From the NCBI GenBank assembly GCA_018700525.1, contig JABITN010000260.1:1-32374 (forward strand): a DNA stretch of 32,374 bases. The letters are read 5' to 3'. This document shows, piece by piece, positions 23,271 through 30,569 of this stretch. How positions within the stretch are numbered: the stretch's first letter is position 1; every line of letters starts with the position of its first letter. Position numbers and translations under genes: made by a program. This stretch comes from Opitutales bacterium (GTDB lineage Bacteria > Verrucomicrobiota > Verrucomicrobiia > Opitutales > Opitutaceae). The notes below the pieces were generated by a model that had not been told where the DNA came from, searched no databases, and saw only the letters and a program-made list of their open reading frames with translations.

Positions 23271-24263
23271 CTAAACCAACGACGCAACTTGCGCTTCCGC
23301 CTTAGCGTGAATCGCTCGCGCATCGTCAGGATCCAACGATTTTAAACCGAGTTTATTAATGAGCTCATAATCCGAACTTTCGCTTGGATTCGCAGTCGTC
23401 AAAAGCTTATCTCCTAGAAAAATGCTGTTCGCTCCAGCGAGAAAGCACAAAGCCTGCAGCTCGTCGTTCATCTCCGTCCGGCCCGCGGAAAGCCTTACCA
23501 TCGCTTTCGGCATCAAGATGCGCGCCGTCGCGACGATGCGCACGAACTCGAAACTATCGACGAACGACCTCCCTTCCAAAGGAGTCCCTTTACACGCAAT
23601 CAATGCATTAATCGGTACCGAATCCGGATAGGGATCGAGATTGGAAAGCTCTTGTAACATTTTTAAACGATCATCGATCGATTCTCCCATTCCGATAATG
23701 CCGCCACTGCAGACTTCCATTCCGGACACCCGTACTTTTCGAATATTCTCGAGACGTTCGTCGAAGGTGCGTGTCGTGATGATTTCGCTGTAGTATTCCC
23801 GCGACGTATCCAAGTTATGATTGTAGACATCGCAACCCGCTTCTCGTAACGAATTCGCTTGATCCTGCTCGAGCGATCCCAACGTACAGCACACTTCCAA
23901 ACCCATATCGCTGACGCCGCGAACCGTACTCAAAAGCGAATCGAATGCGTCGCCATAAGGTACGCGTTTCCAAGCAGCTCCCATGCAGAATCGTGTCGCC
24001 CCGCCTTCCTTAGCAGCCACCGCATCCTTCAATATAGTTTCCGTATCCAAAAGCGCCTCTTTTTCCAATCCCGTATCCGCGTGGGCTGACTGCGGACAGT
24101 ATTTGCAATCCTCGGGACACGCTCCCGTTTTAATGGATTTCAATGTGCACAACTGCACGCCCGATGGATCTTGATACTGATGGTGCGCTTCCTGCGCCCG
24201 GAAAATGAGCGTAGTAAATGGCAAGTGATAAATGTCACGAATTTCGTCTAGAGTGTATTGCAT
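23271..24263 (-). CDS. bioB: Biotin synthase
   Basis: BioB is the radical SAM enzyme that inserts sulfur into dethiobiotin. About 330 aa: DEIRDIYHLPFTTLIFRAQE at the start, then TGACPEDCKYCPQSAHADTG with the CxxxCxxC radical SAM cluster. Later come the [2Fe-2S]/SAM-site cysteines in RFCMGAAWK and EVCCTLGSLE, and YNHNLDTSREYYSEI and RLSAGRTEM, all diagnostic. The ATG at 24263 (MQYTLDEIRD) is preferred; a TTG two codons upstream (24269) would overlap bioA. It follows bioA by 2 bases. Confidence 0.97.
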   Translation of the reverse strand: MQYTLDEIRDIYHLPFTTLIFRAQEAHHQYQDPSGVQLCTLKSIKTGACPEDCKYCPQSAHADTGLEKEALLDTETILKDAVAAKEGGATRFCMGAAWKRVPYGDAFDSLLSTVRGVSDMGLEVCCTLGSLEQDQANSLREAGCDVYNHNLDTSREYYSEIITTRTFDERLENIRKVRVSGMEVCSGGIIGMGESIDDRLKMLQELSNLDPYPDSVPINALIACKGTPLEGRSFVDSFEFVRIVATARILMPKAMVRLSAGRTEMNDELQALCFLAGANSIFLGDKLLTTANPSESSDYELINKLGLKSLDPDDARAIHAKAEAQVASLV

Positions 24264-24265
24264 AA

Positions 24266-25654
24266 TCAATTACTAATTTTCTTCAATACCGCGGAGAGAG
24301 CGGTTTTTAGGTTTTCAAATAAAAAGTCTATTTCTTCAGAACTAATCACCAATGGAGGAACAATCAGAATGGAGTCCATCAATGGGCGTAAAAGCAATCC
24401 CTGTTTACGAGCTTCGACGCAAACCTGCATACCGACGCGTTCGTCAATCGGCCAGGCCTCTCGCCCTTCCCCTGGGCAAAGGTCAATCGCAGCCGCCAAT
24501 CCTCTTTGCCGCATCTCGTCAACATTCGGATGTCCGCGAAACGCCTCTTCGAAACGCTCGCCAAAATAGGCGATTGTTTCTTTCAAACGCTTCGAGTCTA
24601 TCAAACGCTCCAATTTCTCGATACTTTTTAACGCCACGCAAGCAGCCAACGGATTTCCCGTAAATGTGTGGCCATGGAAGAAACCTCTTCCCGATTCGAA
24701 GGAACCCAGAAAAGCTTGATACACGGACTCGCTCGTCAACGTCGCCGCCAACGGCAAGTAACCCGCGGTCAATCCTTTGGCCAAGCACAAGAAATCCGGT
24801 TCGATCGACTCCGTATCGCAAGCAAGCATTGAACCTGTTCGGCCACAACCGACGAAAACTTCATCCAATATCAAATGCACCTCGAAACGACGGCATAAAG
24901 CTTCGACCTCCTTCAAAAAACCTTTCGGCTGCAAACGCATCCCAGCCGGTCCCTGAATAGACGGCTCGAGGATCAATGCCGCAATGCACGTTCCTTCAGT
25001 TTCGAGCAAAATCTTCAATTCCGACAAGCTTTTCTCCGTATCCGCGCTAAACTCTTGGCCATTCACCTCGTCACAAGCTGGTGACGAAAAAACCCGAGAT
25101 TCAAACAACCAGGGATCGAAGCGTCCATGAAACCCTCCGCTATCCCCCGCCGCCATCGCTCCAAACGTGTCGCCATGATAGCCGTCTTGCATCCCAACAA
25201 CGAGACGCTTCTCGGGTTTTTCTCGCAACTGCCAATACTGAAAAGACAGCTTTAAAGCGATCTCCACCGCATTCGATCCGTTGTCGCTGAAAATCGCCCG
25301 GCTCAGAACGCCCGGCACCATATCTGCCAATTTTTTGCCCAATGCCGCCCCAAGAGGATGACTCAATCCCAAGTACGTTGAGTGAGCAATTTTATCGATC
25401 TGGACCTTCAACGCCGCATTAATCTCTGGGTCGTTATGCCCGTGAGCGTTCGTCCAAATCGAAGCATTCGCATCCAAGTAACGATTGCCCTCAGTATCCC
25501 AAACCCAGCACCCTTCTCCCCGCTCGACATGCAGTTGAGGCAAAGCAGCGTACTCCTTCATCTGAGTGAATGGGTGCCACGAATGCTTCCTATCCCACTG
25601 GTCCAAAGTGGTTTTCGAGTTTTCACATACAATATCTATCGAGGCAATCGCCAT
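24266..25654 (-). CDS. bioA: Adenosylmethionine--8-amino-7-oxononanoate aminotransferase
   Basis: BioA converts KAPA to DAPA using SAM as amino donor and PLP. The 462-aa protein has RKHSWHPFTQMKEYAALPQL, a BioA marker, YLDANASIWTNAHGHNDPEI, FSDNGSNAVEIALKLSFQYW, DGYHGDTFGAMAAGD, LILDEVFVGCGRTGSMLAC with the PLP-binding aspartate, and the PLP lysine in LCLAKGLTAGYLPLAATL. It is the first gene of a six-gene minus-strand operon with gaps of 2 to 7 bases or short overlaps. Its ATG has AAAGG at a fair distance and lies 10 bases from the BirA-type operator. Length and motifs are standard. Confidence 0.96.
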   Translation of the reverse strand: MAIASIDIVCENSKTTLDQWDRKHSWHPFTQMKEYAALPQLHVERGEGCWVWDTEGNRYLDANASIWTNAHGHNDPEINAALKVQIDKIAHSTYLGLSHPLGAALGKKLADMVPGVLSRAIFSDNGSNAVEIALKLSFQYWQLREKPEKRLVVGMQDGYHGDTFGAMAAGDSGGFHGRFDPWLFESRVFSSPACDEVNGQEFSADTEKSLSELKILLETEGTCIAALILEPSIQGPAGMRLQPKGFLKEVEALCRRFEVHLILDEVFVGCGRTGSMLACDTESIEPDFLCLAKGLTAGYLPLAATLTSESVYQAFLGSFESGRGFFHGHTFTGNPLAACVALKSIEKLERLIDSKRLKETIAYFGERFEEAFRGHPNVDEMRQRGLAAAIDLCPGEGREAWPIDERVGMQVCVEARKQGLLLRPLMDSILIVPPLVISSEEIDFLFENLKTALSAVLKKISN

Positions 25655-25663
25655 TTCTGGCCT

Positions 25664-25704
25664 TTGTTAAGGCATATTCCCGCCTCCTTAACAAGCTTGT
25701 TAAG
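25664..25704 (-). promoter_or_regulatory. BirA-type biotin operator, with an extra half site
   Basis: TTGTTAAG-N15-CTTAACAA at 25664-25694 has the arrangement of the known BirA operators (half sites of the TTGTTAAC/GTTAACAA kind with 14-16 bases between). The second half also forms a perfect 18-bp palindrome, CTTAACAAGCTTGTTAAG, at 25687-25704, so three half sites are present. A promoter overlapping it is likely, for example TTAACA then GAATAT on the minus strand 18 bases apart. It is 10 bases upstream of the bioA ATG. A BirA repressor with an N-terminal helix-turn-helix should be encoded elsewhere. Confidence 0.82.
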
Positions 25705-25760
25705 TACTCTCTCACACCGGAAAACAGGACCTGATCGTACTCTATGAAATCAATGACCGA

Positions 25761-26249
25761 TCAACGATCCGAATTCCAGAGCCCTTCAATCAGGCTCAGT
25801 AATTGCTCACCATGATTCGCCGGGTCCACTTTCTCGCAAATTGCCAATACGTTTCCATCTCTATCAATCGCATAAGCCGATCGGCTCGGGCCTACGTAGG
25901 CCCGTCCGTAAAGCTTTTTTTCGACTAGGGAGTCGGTCGCCCGAGCAAAGCCATAATCAGGATCCGATACTAGAGGAAATTCGATTTCATGCTTCGCCGC
26001 ATATTTCAGGTGGGAGCCAACCGTATCTCTGCTCACACCCAAAACGGCAAAATGTTTGGCCCGAATCGCATCGTAAGCAGTAACTAGGCTGATCATCTGC
26101 TTGTCGCAACTACTCGTATTATTGCGCATGTAGACGGATACGAGCGTCGGTCCCTCGATCAAGTCGTTAAAAACACGGGCCGTTTTCTTGCCATCAATTC
26201 CCACCTTCACTTCGAAATTCAAGTCTAGGCTATCTCCTAAGCAAATCAT
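25761..26249 (-). CDS. Peroxiredoxin (AhpC/TSA family, Bcp-like)
   Basis: A 162-aa thioredoxin-fold peroxidase. It has the first helix region VSVYMRNNTSSCDKQMISLV with the peroxidatic cysteine in the T-x-x-C form; the usual proline three residues ahead of the threonine is missing. Then come AVLGVSRDTVGSHLKYAAKH, FPLVSDPDYGFARATDSLV and AYAIDRDGNVLAICEKVDP. No resolving cysteine in the Bcp position is apparent; another cysteine occurs near the end (ICEK) and one near the start (MICLG). No signal peptide, so it is cytoplasmic. The start ATG overlaps the stop of the membrane-protein gene by 4 bases (ATGA), so translation is probably coupled. Confidence 0.83.
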   Translation of the reverse strand: MICLGDSLDLNFEVKVGIDGKKTARVFNDLIEGPTLVSVYMRNNTSSCDKQMISLVTAYDAIRAKHFAVLGVSRDTVGSHLKYAAKHEIEFPLVSDPDYGFARATDSLVEKKLYGRAYVGPSRSAYAIDRDGNVLAICEKVDPANHGEQLLSLIEGLWNSDR

Positions 26250-26677
26250 GATTCTCTCTTTCTATCGGCTTTACGTTCGCAAATTACCGCCACCCATAAT
26301 CCTCCCAACATCAATACATCCCGCGAAATCGGCCAAAGAAAACCCGTTTCCGAAGCTTTCGCCTCGGATCCAAAACAACCGCAATCCACATCAAGTCCCC
26401 TCAATGCCGCTTGAACCAATAGCATCAAAAACACTACGGTCATGCCACCGGCTAACCATCGAGCGCCGCCTCTCAAAAATCCCGTTACGAACGAAAATCC
26501 GACGCACAATTCCAGGTAAGGCACGAACAGAGACGCTGCAACTGCGAGCACATATCCGAAAACTTCATAGGTCAGGATCGATGATAAAAACGCAGACGGA
26601 TCGATCAGCTTGGCCACGCCAGCCCATCCAAACGTCACCCCTAAGGCGATGTACACGATTCTAGCGAGCATCTTCAT
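26246..26677 (-). CDS. DoxX/MauE-like four-helix membrane protein
   Basis: A 143-aa integral membrane protein. Helices lie at roughly 4-24 (ARIVYIALGVTFGWAGVAKL), 34-65 in two segments, 70-90 (WLAGGMTVVFLMLLVQAALR) and 112-132. Between the third and last helices is DVDCGCFGSEA, the cysteine motif of MauE/DoxX-type proteins, which are linked to thiol-disulfide handling in the membrane. MauE itself supports disulfide formation in methylamine dehydrogenase, but no mau genes are here. The start ATG at 26677 overlaps the rhodanese stop by 4 bases. A longer frame upstream has no family resemblance and overlaps the rhodanese gene. A redox carrier between rhodanese and peroxiredoxin is inferred. Confidence 0.78.
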   Translation of the reverse strand: MKMLARIVYIALGVTFGWAGVAKLIDPSAFLSSILTYEVFGYVLAVAASLFVPYLELCVGFSFVTGFLRGGARWLAGGMTVVFLMLLVQAALRGLDVDCGCFGSEAKASETGFLWPISRDVLMLGGLWVAVICERKADRKRES

Positions 26678-27120
26678 TCGTCTCCCTCCTTTGCTAATCC
26701 GGTTTCGAGAAGCGTTTCCCAACCTCCTTTGAGAGCGAATATATCTTCGACTCCAAGTTCCTCGCGTAGCCGTTTCGCCACTTCGTGCGACCGCATGCAC
26801 GATTGGCTTGAACAGTAAACCACGGTCGTCGCGCTGGGAGACCAACGATCTAGAAAATCAACCAGCAATTCCTCCCAACGTTCTTCGTTCAGCAAAATCG
26901 CTCCCTCAAAATGCCCTATAGCGAAGTCCTCGTCAGAACGAGCATCAATCCAAAACACTTCCGCTTCAGATTGAACCTCCTCGATGTTGATCGACAATTC
27001 GTCTATCCCAAACGATGGTGCCAGCGGGTGCGTAAAATAAGCTAATCCACCGCAAACCAACGCAATGAGGATCAATGCAAACGCCTCTTGAACCGATTTC
27101 ATAGCCGCGTCACTAGGCAA
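26674..27120 (-). CDS. Membrane-anchored rhodanese-domain protein
   Basis: A 148-aa protein with an N-terminal membrane anchor (AFALILIALVCGGLAYFTHP) followed by a single rhodanese domain: FWIDARSDEDFAIGHFEGAI, LLNEERW, and the active-site loop VVYCSSQSCMRS with the persulfide-forming cysteine, then AKRLREELGVEDIFALKGGW. The domain would face the periplasm. Rhodaneses carry sulfane sulfur or sense persulfides. It is the first of three translationally coupled genes (next: membrane protein with DCGCFG, then peroxiredoxin). M7 at 27102 is an alternative start. No promoter stands out; a minus-strand terminator of the Hpt gene lies ahead at 27173-27201. Confidence 0.87.
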   Translation of the reverse strand: MPSDAAMKSVQEAFALILIALVCGGLAYFTHPLAPSFGIDELSINIEEVQSEAEVFWIDARSDEDFAIGHFEGAILLNEERWEELLVDFLDRWSPSATTVVYCSSQSCMRSHEVAKRLREELGVEDIFALKGGWETLLETGLAKEGDE

Positions 27121-27172
27121 GTCCTAGAAACTTGCCAAGCCGCAATCCAAGATTGCACGCTAAAAGATCACT

Positions 27173-27201
27173 CAAAAACCGCCCTTATGTTTGGGCGGTT
27201 T
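27173..27201 (-). terminator. Rho-independent terminator of the HDOD-Hpt operon
   Basis: On the minus strand a 9-bp stem AAACCGCCC/GGGCGGTTT with an 8-base loop is followed by TTTTTGAG (one T pairs). It is 12 bases after the Hpt stop. Read on the plus strand the run after the stem is GTTTG, weaker. Confidence 0.85.
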
Positions 27202-27212
27202 GTTTGCGTTCC

Positions 27213-27581
27213 TTAGTTTCTCAAGCCGTCGTACTTCGCTTCCACTTCTTTAATCGAAGCGAAAAAGTCTACTTCAGCCTGAGTCAGAGACGTTTGATAC
27301 GCTTCTGGCGAGATCGTCTCGATATTATCTTCGATATTCGCCAGCGAAGTGGCGACCCGCGTAAATCCAAAGTTGCTCGAAGAGCCTTTTAAGCGATGCG
27401 ATTCCCGGGCAATCGTTTCCCGGTTAGAGTCGAAAACCGTACCCTTTAGCGTAACCAAGCGATCACGGCCGTCTTCGATGAACTCGCGAAACAAGTCTCC
27501 CATTTCTTCATCGAATTCCTCCTCTTCTTCGCCGAAGATCATTTCAAGTTGTTCCCAATCGATAAGTTCTGAGTCACGCAT
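27213..27581 (-). CDS. Histidine phosphotransfer (Hpt) domain protein
   Basis: A stand-alone Hpt protein of 122 aa that relays phosphate between histidine kinases and response regulators. After a very acidic stretch (EEEEEFDEEMGDLFREF) comes RESHRLKGSSSNFGFTRVAT with the phospho-accepting histidine at residue 62 and the family's HxLKG form. It is encoded 39 bases after the HDOD gene and should be cotranscribed. No hybrid kinase or partner regulator gene is next to it. The acidic insertion near the start is unusual but does not affect the active helix. Confidence 0.9.
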   Translation of the reverse strand: MRDSELIDWEQLEMIFGEEEEEFDEEMGDLFREFIEDGRDRLVTLKGTVFDSNRETIARESHRLKGSSSNFGFTRVATSLANIEDNIETISPEAYQTSLTQAEVDFFASIKEVEAKYDGLRN

Positions 27582-27620
27582 TTGTCAAATTGCTCCTGTT
27601 AGAATTAGTGTGAGTTAGAT

Positions 27621-28583
27621 TTAAGTTCGGATGGCGCTTTCGCCGTATCCAAGATTCGATGCGATAGCCTTTTTCAGCTTGTCCTTCACGACACCGCTTC
27701 CCGAAACCTCGATCGGTCGGTGAGCTGCCTTGCCAGTAACCAGGCTTTCCGCCTTTTCGAAATTCGCTCGTAGCTGATCGACAACCTTAAGGTATTCTTC
27801 CTTCGAAAGATGCAGCAAAGCGATGAGCAAAGGATCCGATCCTGGAGCAGCCACGGTATTTGCAGGATCGTTGATAATGGTGCTAATCATTCTCTTGGCG
27901 AATGAAACCAAACACGTCATGCGCTCATGCTTTCCGGCTTGCGAAGGTTCGAATTGGTTGAGGACAGGTACAACGACCTCGTCGGAGAATCCCCATTCGC
28001 GCATCATGGCAGCCCCAAATTTAGCATGGTTTATTCCGAAAATTTCCATCTCTTCTTTCTCCAAAGCCACGTCTTCCGGTAGCGAAGCATTGAAAGCGAT
28101 ATTCGGAGCGTCCTTGATCTCTCGTTCAAGAAAAACCATCCCGATCCCATGGAGCAACCCAACGGTATAGGCTACGCCAGGATCTTCGCTGTACTTTCGA
28201 GCCAAACGCTCCATCGCGAATGCGCAGGCAACCGAACGTTTCCAAAAATCGCCCGCACTGATCCCGTATGTCTTCAACGGCTCGGCAAAGAGCTCGGAGA
28301 ACGTCAGCATCGTAACGATCTGATACACGTCGCTGAAACCCAAATGCATAATGCCATCGTCAATGCTATCGATATGATAGCCCGGATTGAAATACGCACT
28401 GTTGGCCGTTTTAAGAATCATCGCGCTCAACGCCGGATCCATTCGAATCATATCCCGAATCTCGTCGGGGTTCGTATTGCAATCCGATATTAGCTTCTGG
28501 AGCTTCGGCAAAATTTGCGGAGAGACGGCAATGCCATCCAGTTCAGGTTGGATATCTTCGAGGTTGATTGGGTGAGAGATCAT
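27621..28583 (-). CDS. HDOD-domain signalling protein
   Basis: A 320-aa protein dominated by an HDOD domain (about 15-220), related to HD phosphohydrolases but lacking catalytic residues. The N-terminal IAVSPQILPKLQKLISDCN, then MIRMDPALSAMILKTANSAY, DGIMHLGFSDVYQIVTMLTF, FWKRSVACAFAMERLARKY and TVGLLHGIGMVFLEREI follow the family pattern, where the HD pair is replaced by LLHGIG. The C-terminal 100 residues are less conserved. HDOD proteins sit in signalling networks, often with phosphorelay partners, in agreement with the Hpt gene next door. A dead HDOD gene at 5290-5745 shows there was another copy type. Confidence 0.9.
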   Translation of the reverse strand: MISHPINLEDIQPELDGIAVSPQILPKLQKLISDCNTNPDEIRDMIRMDPALSAMILKTANSAYFNPGYHIDSIDDGIMHLGFSDVYQIVTMLTFSELFAEPLKTYGISAGDFWKRSVACAFAMERLARKYSEDPGVAYTVGLLHGIGMVFLEREIKDAPNIAFNASLPEDVALEKEEMEIFGINHAKFGAAMMREWGFSDEVVVPVLNQFEPSQAGKHERMTCLVSFAKRMISTIINDPANTVAAPGSDPLLIALLHLSKEEYLKVVDQLRANFEKAESLVTGKAAHRPIEVSGSGVVKDKLKKAIASNLGYGESAIRT

Positions 28584-28800
28584 AATCCTATTCTCTAGTA
28601 GCGAAAGTGCCTAATCGTCATTCCGTGTCGGGATTGAAGCCAATACTCGCTGCAAGCGTACAAAAGACAGGCTTAGAATCGGTTAACGTTTCTTTGACTT
28701 AAGGTATATCCGTTCAAAAACCCACACCATCGAGTAAAGGAGCTCAGACGAACCGAAAAAATGCCTAAAGCCGATTAGGGTTTTACCGATTAGCTAACTT

Positions 28801-28989
28801 ATGAATATAGAAGTACCCCTCAACGAAGAAGAATGGTCTCTGCTGAACGCCGCCGCCGACAGCATCGCATCCAGCCCAGAAGAGCTGGCCCGCGTATCGC
28901 TTATGCAGCGTTGCATGGTGATGTCTGAAGACAATGACGTCTGTACCCGCACTCGGGAAATGATCGGCCTATCCTTCGCAGGAGCCTAA
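28801..28989 (+). CDS. Small hypothetical protein (62 aa)
   Basis: Sequence MNIEVPLNEEEWSLLNAAAD then SIASSPEELARVSLMQRCMV resembles the strand-helix-helix arrangement of ribbon-helix-helix proteins, but no DNA-binding basic residues are visible in the strand. It is acidic with two cysteines. It is divergent from the HDOD gene across 217 bases and followed by a hairpin. No ribosome site is seen. The amino-acid pattern looks real. The 217 bases in front of it show no RNA motif I recognise. Confidence 0.5.
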   Translation: MNIEVPLNEEEWSLLNAAADSIASSPEELARVSLMQRCMVMSEDNDVCTRTREMIGLSFAGA

Positions 28990-29016
28990 TTCCGACCCTG
29001 CCTCAACAAGCCCCAA

Positions 29017-29062
29017 CGCTCTAATCTTTCGGCCGATATACCGAAAAATTAGGGCGTTTCCC
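29017..29062 (+). terminator. Hairpin overlapping the end of the M16-like gene
   Basis: A 16-position stem with one mismatch and one G-U pair: CGCTCTAATCTTTCGG with CCGAAAAATTAGGGCG, loop of 8 bases, followed by TTTCCC on the plus strand. It is 27 bases after the small ORF and covers the last codons and stop of the convergent peptidase gene, so it may terminate the plus-strand transcript. Confidence 0.6.
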
Positions 29063-30569
29063 TATGAGAAACCGAATCGCGCTCATCCTGCGTCTCCAAC
29101 TTCTCGTCGTAAATCCTTACCCCACCAAACCGCTCGAGCGACTCGCCCACTTCTTCGCGTTTACCGACAATGGCAACGAGACTTTTCCTCGGATGCAAAT
29201 ACTTGTTCGCCAACTCCAACGCTAACTCAGGCGTTACGGACATCAACTGCGCCACATAGGTTTGGTAATAATCAGGCGCTAAACCATAGACGTCTATTTC
29301 CTGAACATTCTGAGCAATCGTCATCGGACGCTCTAAGCTCAACATGTAATTGCCCGCCAAATACTTCTTGTGCATATCTAGCTCCGACTCCGGGATTGGC
29401 TCTTCTCGAATTCGATTCAACTCATTGAAGATCTCTCCAACCGCATCCGCAGTCACCTCGTTTCGAACGTCCGCATAGGAAACGATAGCCCCCATTTTGG
29501 CAGCGTTAGCCGTATAAGATCCTGCTCCATAAGTGTAGCCCTTGTCCTCACGAAGATTCTGAAACAATCGCCCCGAAAATCCACCGCCTAGAACTGACAT
29601 AACGACTTTCAATTCGGGCACATCCGGATTCGACCTAGGGACAGATTGCTGGGCAACTCTTACGGTCGATTGAACCGAACCCGAGCGATCCAACAAATGA
29701 ACGGAACGCTCGCCGATCGTCGGAAAATTCAATTCCGGTTGCTCAGGCGCAGATCCTTTTCGCCATCCCCTCAAACGATTCTCCACGAGCTTTACTCCCT
29801 CTTCCTGCCCAATCTGACCGACAACAGCCATCGAAGCATTGTTCGGAATGAAATGCTTCCTGTGAAAGGCAACCAGATCGTCGCGCGTGATCGATGCGAC
29901 GCTCTCTTCGCTCTGAAAGGCTCCGTAACCGCCTTCGCCATAGACTAATTTGCGACGTAGCTTTTCAATCAGAGCATCCGGCTCGCTACGCTCGGACATC
30001 AAATTCGATACTGTACGCTGCTTGAGCTTCTCCAGCTCTTCTTCCGGAAACGTAGGCGCTCTGACTACTGAATTCAATATACCGAGCAATTGCTCTTTGT
30101 ACTTGGAAAGCCCCGACACGGAAACCGCGATGAAATCCGAAGAAGCCGAAGCCGACAAGCTAGCCCCGATAAAATCGATTTCGCTAGCCAGTTCGAAGGC
30201 ACTCTTGCCTGCGACACCCTGATCCAGCATCGAAGCGACGAATTCAGCCAAGCCCGTCTTTTCCCCATCGAACAAGCCACCGGAACGGAACATCAATCGA
30301 TAGGTTATGGTCGGCTGACGGTTCGATTCGATAACGTAAAGCGTCAATCCTTCGGATGTCGTAATCGTGTCGTAGTCAGGAAACGATGAAGCCGGAGCGG
30401 GACCTGGATCAGGTCGCTTGGATCGATCCAACGGCTCCATAGCCGCGGATTTTCCGGAATCAACGCTACTTCCGCTTTTCGAATCGCAAGCTACGAACGC
30501 GAGCGGAAGGGCTAATAGAATAATAATTGAAATTGTTTTCATGCTTCTAGTTCCTCGTTTCGTATTCAT
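29049..30569 (-). CDS. M16-family zinc-peptidase-like lipoprotein, catalytic motif missing
   Basis: A 506-aa M16-fold lipoprotein. The signal MKTISIIILLALPLAFVACD ends in a lipobox (FVAC), using M10 at 30542; the first ATG at 30569 gives an ATGA overlap with the preceding gene. M16 homology starts around ITTSEGLTLYVIESNRQPT, but the HxxEH position reads GLAEFVASMLDQG, so zinc cannot be bound. The second half keeps the substrate-gripping FQNLREDKGYTYGAGSYTAN (arginine and tyrosine). This is the inactive B-type partner seen in paired M16 systems, with the active A-type subunit encoded upstream. Membrane anchoring as a lipoprotein suggests an inner or outer membrane heterodimer in the periplasm. 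Confidence 0.88.
   Translation of the reverse strand: MNTKRGTRSMKTISIIILLALPLAFVACDSKSGSSVDSGKSAAMEPLDRSKRPDPGPAPASSFPDYDTITTSEGLTLYVIESNRQPTITYRLMFRSGGLFDGEKTGLAEFVASMLDQGVAGKSAFELASEIDFIGASLSASASSDFIAVSVSGLSKYKEQLLGILNSVVRAPTFPEEELEKLKQRTVSNLMSERSEPDALIEKLRRKLVYGEGGYGAFQSEESVASITRDDLVAFHRKHFIPNNASMAVVGQIGQEEGVKLVENRLRGWRKGSAPEQPELNFPTIGERSVHLLDRSGSVQSTVRVAQQSVPRSNPDVPELKVVMSVLGGGFSGRLFQNLREDKGYTYGAGSYTANAAKMGAIVSYADVRNEVTADAVGEIFNELNRIREEPIPESELDMHKKYLAGNYMLSLERPMTIAQNVQEIDVYGLAPDYYQTYVAQLMSVTPELALELANKYLHPRKSLVAIVGKREEVGESLERFGGVRIYDEKLETQDERDSVSHRETP

Noticed and set aside
24258-24569. 103-codon plus-strand ORF over bioA
   Set aside because: Reverse-strand shadow of a well-supported enzyme gene.
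28584-28800. Riboswitch in the HDOD/small-ORF divergent region
   Set aside because: Repeats of CCGATTAG and a weak 5-bp hairpin only; no known riboswitch core recognised.
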